64,000 nucleotides of DNA, from contig OZ037933.1 of NCBI GenBank assembly GCA_964035575.1, positions 1 through 64,000 on the forward strand, given 5' to 3'. A program made the translations under genes and the position numbers. Positions 63,001-64,000 of this stretch are shown piece by piece (position 1 is the first letter of the stretch; every line of letters starts with the position of its first letter). The notes beneath the pieces were generated by a model. The model saw only the letters and a program-made list of their open reading frames with translations. It did not search any database and was not told where the DNA came from. Origin of the DNA: Rhynchopus sp. YZ270_cl-10 (taxonomy: Eukaryota; Euglenozoa; Diplonemea; Diplonemida; Diplonemidae).

Positions 63001-63669
63001 AGAGACAGAATCGTAGGTATGCTCCACGTGGAGGTAGGAGAACCGCAGAACCACCACGGAGCGCTCCGCAGGGCAGTCTAGCAGCCAGCAGGCCCTTCTG
63101 CCGTTCCCGACATCTTCGATGTTGCCGTCCCCATACACCCTCTGCTGCGTTCCAGCGCAGAAGGAAGGAAACTCCCCTTCAGCCAAAGGAGCATCGGTCA
63201 CCTCCGGGACCAAAGTGGATGGAGGTGGTATCGTGCAGGTGAAGTCCACTCTGAACCCTTGGCCCCCCCCAAATGAGTTGGTGTCAATCTGAAGGAAGAG
63301 ATACCCTGCTCCAGCGTAGTCGAGCTCCGTGAGGGGGAAGATGCTGCCTGATTTGGTCCAAATGCTTTTGTCGTTATTGCTGATAGTGTTGTACAGCTCT
63401 ACCGTGTCTCCGCTGGCCATTTGGAAGGAGCGGAAGCTAATCTCAGGGGTGGAAGTGCCTCCACACTCAAATTTGAGGCACAATTTGTCATCATTCGGGT
63501 ATGTCCCGCCGGTCTGGGGGTAGTAAATCACTGCGTTCGGAGACACCGTTGCCTTCCCGTACGCTGCAGACGCACAGTCCCCAGGGTACCCCGGGTTCGC
63601 GATACCTCTCTGCACATTGTACACCCCCGAAGCCACTGAAAAGAGAAGACACAACAGAGCCCCCCTCAT
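54031..63669 (-). CDS. Giant surface protein: CUB-like, ShK-like, five DOMON domains
   Basis: One 3,212-residue frame from ATG 63669. The signal peptide is MRGALLCLLFSVASG. Domains in order (approximate): CUB-like 17-150 plus three degenerate CUB-like units to 553; four ShK-like Cys modules 590-910 (W.D.GG..Y.C.WY...C...NEY...ACC.CGGG); five DOMON domains from about 991 to 2136, each with a TTxxPPT-type linker; ShK-like modules 5-8 from about 2290 to 2700; a Thr/Pro-rich stalk; an EGF-like knot near 2921-2965; a SEA-like segment; a membrane span near 3113-3137 (GGAVVGIVIGSLACVACAVG); and a tail of about 75 residues. DOMON domains bind haem or sugars. The ShK-like fold is structural here and does not imply a toxin. 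It is probably a type I surface protein. The frame ends with GTATAG, which could be an intron donor, so the extreme C-terminus is uncertain. Confidence 0.88.
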   Translation of the reverse strand: MRGALLCLLFSVASGVYNVQRGIANPGYPGDCASAAYGKATVSPNAVIYYPQTGGTYPNDDKLCLKFECGGTSTPEISFRSFQMASGDTVELYNTISNNDKSIWTKSGSIFPLTELDYAGAGYLFLQIDTNSFGGGQGFRVDFTCTIPPPSTLVPEVTDAPLAEGEFPSFCAGTQQRVYGDGNIEDVGNGRRACWLLDCPAERSVVVLRFSYLHVEHTYDSVSYWTLAGTEPVLIGRSTGEQSAYEVTLPAPGLLVYESDVSNPEEGFNLTHSCIMHTPTPDTPAPPTLPPDTPAPSTIVPAQDYPLPYCFSRHYASNETVVYPSSGVYGAGESVCWTSQCGEGKVAVLEWEMLGLQNNTAAVVVYRVVEGSVSKLFAWTGTMSGASLAEETVRAPEVAVWFTSESDAAPDAGLAFDISCVEETIVGDTAAPLPDGTNSPGVNAEDFPSFCDVSIEVEGDGSIVHAPGANQSVCWEMQCGGNVVLQFAVLRTELGYDKVEVYSNGSTGAGGPDIMYSGLHDGVQYTSVGTTLLRYVSDATHSEAGFTVSHTCVVATDAPPTDPPATSVPATQSPPTDAPWTPIPVKEGCVDFLVAGLPWYDSDGSTYNCVWYSELETRCGDYAEEKYRNTYLAVEACCHCGGGWATEAPDQQNVTDVPTQAPATSAPATSAPETFPCDDLTLANNATWVDSGGYSCTWYAAHEDRCEGFSNDAHRNVFVAKEACCVCNGGIRSTAVPPDTDAPAVTNTPPQPCRDKTFASGAEWNDNGGVGFGCAWYAQDVARCEWYSSEDFRNEHLAKEACCDCGGGLNETETNAPAPPTDAPATEAPQTDTTPPLTASPSTAVPAPEDNSTGCTDLTLASGAAWHDSGGESYNCVWYADSGSSRCEWYSGDNYRNEYVGSEACCACGGGSNATATPSTSEPVAETAVPETALPPPPTDAPVENTTAPDTDSPVDVTLVPTDEPAVDNTTAPDTALPVVTASPTTVPQTSAPLSCAASTLTGYVCQDTSAGVAVHYGMSADRATVMLAIAAPVSGYASLGVGAGMTTAQIVLGFVKSGQATVYALTTQARSVPAVKAGIVDIAVTDWVSDVSAEESGGQTVTAFTYHMSGGKISDTSAATFVWATSDEDDLVWHSAKGSITLNLEEAVLPTPPLPDTETPVIENTTAPDTASPVNETSIPTSPPVENTTAPDTDSPVDVTLVPTDEPAVDNTTAPDTALPVVTASPTTVPQTSAPLSCAASTLTGYVCQDTSAGVAVHYGLSADRATVALAIAAPVSGYASLGVGAGMTTAQIVLGFVKSGQATVYALTTQARSVPAVKAGIVDIAVTDWVSDVSAEESGGQTVTAFTYHMSGGKISDTSAATFVWATSDEDDLVWHSAKGSITLNLEEAVLPTPPLPDTETPVIENTTAPDTASPVNETPAPTAVPIPAIPPTDAPVENTTAPNTDSPPTDEPAVDNTTAPDTASPVVTASPTTVPQTSAPLSCAASTLTGYVCQDTSAGVAVHYGMSADRATVMLAIAAPVSGYASLGVGAGMTTAQIVLGFVKSGQATVYALTTQARSVPAVKAGIVDIAVTDWVSDVSAEESGGQTVTAFTYHMSGGKISDTSAATFVWATSDEDDLVWHSAKGSITLNLEEAVLPTPPLPDTETPVIENTTAPDTASPVNETSIPTSPPTEAPVENTTAPDTDSPVDVTLVPTDEPAVDNTTAPDTASPVVTASPTTVPQTSAPLSCAASTLTGYVCQDTSAGVAVHYGLSADRATVALAIAAPVSGYASLGVGAGMTTAQIVLGFVKSGQATVYALTTQARSVPAVKAGIVDIAVTDWVSDVSAEESGGQTVTAFTYHMSGGKISDTSAATFVWATSDEDDLVWHSAKGSITLNLEEAVLPTPPLPDTETPVIGNTTAPDTASPVNETPAPTAVPIPAIPPTDAPVENTTAPDTDSPVDVTLVPTDEPAVDNTTAPDTASPVVTASPTTVPQTSAPLSCAASTLTGYVCQDTSAGVAVHYGLSADRATVVLAIAAPVSGYASLGVGAGMTTAQIVLGFVKSGQATVYALTTQARSVPAVKAGIVDIAVTDWVSDVSAEESGGQTVTAFTYHMSGGKISDTSAATFVWATSDEDDLVWHSAKGSITLNLEGAVLPTPPLPDTETPVIENTTAPDTASPVNETPAPTAVPIPAIPQTDAPVENTTAPDTDSPPAIDNTIAPIASTLSPDTETPVIENTTAPDTDSPVNETPAPTAVPIPVIPPTDAPVENTTAPDTDSPVDVTLVPTDEPAVDNTTAPEDNSSTCTDLTLASGAAWHDSGGESYNCVWYGQTDVPRCEWYSGEGYRNEYVGSEACCACGGGYTAWNATTAPATSTPDVESTTAPQDTEAPDTELPWNSTSAPETSEPETDNTTSTPTSCTDLLLSSGAAWHDNGGATYNCAYYGAEPVNCERYSADTYRNEYVAMEACCVCGGGSRSEVSVAPDTDAPPLTTSVPNSDTPTPPAVTDTPLDPDTSSPDNETDTSFPETSEPEADNTTSTPESPVPTSCTDLLLSSGAAWHDNGGAIYNCAYYGAEPVNCERYSADTYRNEYVAMEACCVCGGGSRSEVSVAPDTDAPPPNSDTPTPPAVTDTPLDPDTSSPDNETDTSFPETSEPEADNTTSTPESPVPTSCTDLLLSSGAAWHDNGGATYNCAYYGAEPVNCERYSADTYRNEYVAMEACCVCGGGSRSDVSVAPDTDAPPLTTSAPETPSPPDVTDTPLALDTSSPDNETDTPTLPTNTPDTTAPVQSTVTPDTEAPYTTAPANDTASPDTASPDTNTPDTASPDTATPPANETDTPDTDVPIDTFVPANETDVPETAAPDTSAPANDTEQSGDTAAPDTTAPTSTPTTTPTSPPTSPPTLAPTASPTTLSPTEAPTTLSPDTPAPPATRTTKKWCVDSALCQMHGDDGASCDTSTYECTCSAGYAGVGAAKVCIPTASSDSTEKSSMTLTMTWGIECGAFTETFSGLLNEVVTDQLATTAVSLTTSCGSVVVTALVEDANVADTASADIETELLRRYSSDARYKNMSDVMGAMSAVDFTLLSPCNVTHSVTTERRWNGSCAAGECAGGYTVEDGICVEGDDDDLSGGAVVGIVIGSLACVACAVGASVSYRRSSSEVSGMDGVDKASPRTAAECRTLTEAQGGVTPSDYEAAGVPTPHQQGEYIVTEDQAQELAEVYSDADPEV
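57240..60735 (-). repeat. Five near-identical DOMON repeat units in the giant gene
   Basis: Units of 729-759 bp (landmark CCTCGAGATTCAATGTGATG at 57261, about 58020, 58761, 59502 and 60231) differ at few positions except in the Pro/Thr linkers. Such identity over non-synonymous and synonymous sites suggests recent duplication or gene conversion. Confidence 0.9.
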
Positions 63670-64000
63670 GACGCAGAGGAGGCTGTGCTGGCAGTCTCAA
63701 AAAGAGAGAATCTGGAGGCTTGAAGAAAGAGGGGGAGAAAAAAAAATCGACGATGTGTGTGTGTTCTTGTGTTTCTGTTTTTTCACCAAGCGTCGTTGGT
63801 GTGTGGGTGGCAAACCCTTTAGAGCTTTGTTGCCCGCCCTGTTCGGTGGTGGTGGTGGTGGTGGTGGGGAGGTTGGTAAAAAAGGGTAGAAACATTTTTT
63901 TTTTCTGATTCTCGGCCTAACACTGCCCTGTTGATCGACGCGTCTGCAATGAAGTAGCAACTTGGTACTGTTATGAACAGGAGGCGGGTGCTATTTTTTG
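63670..64000. other. 5' leader region of the giant gene
   Basis: On the minus strand this is strongly pyrimidine-rich (a T9 then CTCCCCCTCTTTCTTCAAG around 63720-63750), resembling a trans-splice acceptor about 50 bases before the ATG. A CCA/CCACC repeat lies near 63850. No further gene is seen. Confidence 0.45.

Noticed and set aside
1-64000. tRNA, rRNA, snRNA or spliced-leader RNA genes
   Set aside because: I looked for A/B boxes, 5S-type control regions and repeated leader sequences by eye and found none I could support.

Overview
The window is from a nuclear eukaryotic genome, most likely a free-living protist. Its genes are GC-rich. Four or more introns have GT-AG ends, usually with a GTATGT or GTATGC donor. 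The spaces between genes are long and full of homopolymer runs and repeats. All twelve convincing protein genes lie on the minus strand, and several have long pyrimidine tracts before the start codon. One-strand gene arrays of this kind are typical of Euglenozoa. A diplonemid-like organism, with cis introns plus spliced-leader trans-splicing, is my best guess, but no spliced-leader gene, rRNA or tRNA is visible, so the placement is inference. Layout, left to right (all genes minus): a secreted CAP-WD40 protein broken by a one-base homopolymer shift (402-2118); a METTL26/UPF0585 methyltransferase (2443-3054); a four-exon, 1,972-residue type I membrane protein with a repeated ectodomain (5033-11260); a small basic unknown protein (12084-12743); a PPR-like helical protein (14521-15225); a SWAP-type splicing-factor candidate with three SURP modules (16627-18651); an Aat-like leucyl/phenylalanyl-tRNA-protein transferase (20986-22056); two-exon PITHD1 (23210-24004); a small unknown protein (36473-37150); a TPR-like, probably mitochondrial protein (39263-40717); a four-exon NDUFAF7/MidA methyltransferase with a long N-terminal extension (42037-44923); and a 3,212-residue surface protein made of CUB-like, ShK-like and five near-identical DOMON domains (54031-63669). 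A weak hAT-transposase-like remnant (41019-41630) is the only plus-strand coding candidate. The genes do not form one pathway. Two are giant surface proteins, two or three look mitochondrial, and the rest are housekeeping. Two gene deserts (24.0-36.5 kb and 44.9-54.0 kb) plus shorter gaps hold non-autonomous mobile elements: a pair of about 0.9-kb CCCGAAAT-rich elements with matching terminal inverted repeats and 6-bp target duplications; a 1.3-kb near-perfect palindrome; two elements ending in GGTGCTTCCCGG; two elements that carry octamer satellites; and an 85-bp core reused in six different contexts. The most intriguing layer is a set of at least six families of short hairpin-forming repeats (named A, B, C, D, F and G here). 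They lie between genes and once inside an intron, often in mixed clusters. Every copy I found has the same orientation, opposite to the genes. The stem of family A shows compensatory base changes, as expected if an RNA (or DNA) hairpin is being conserved.
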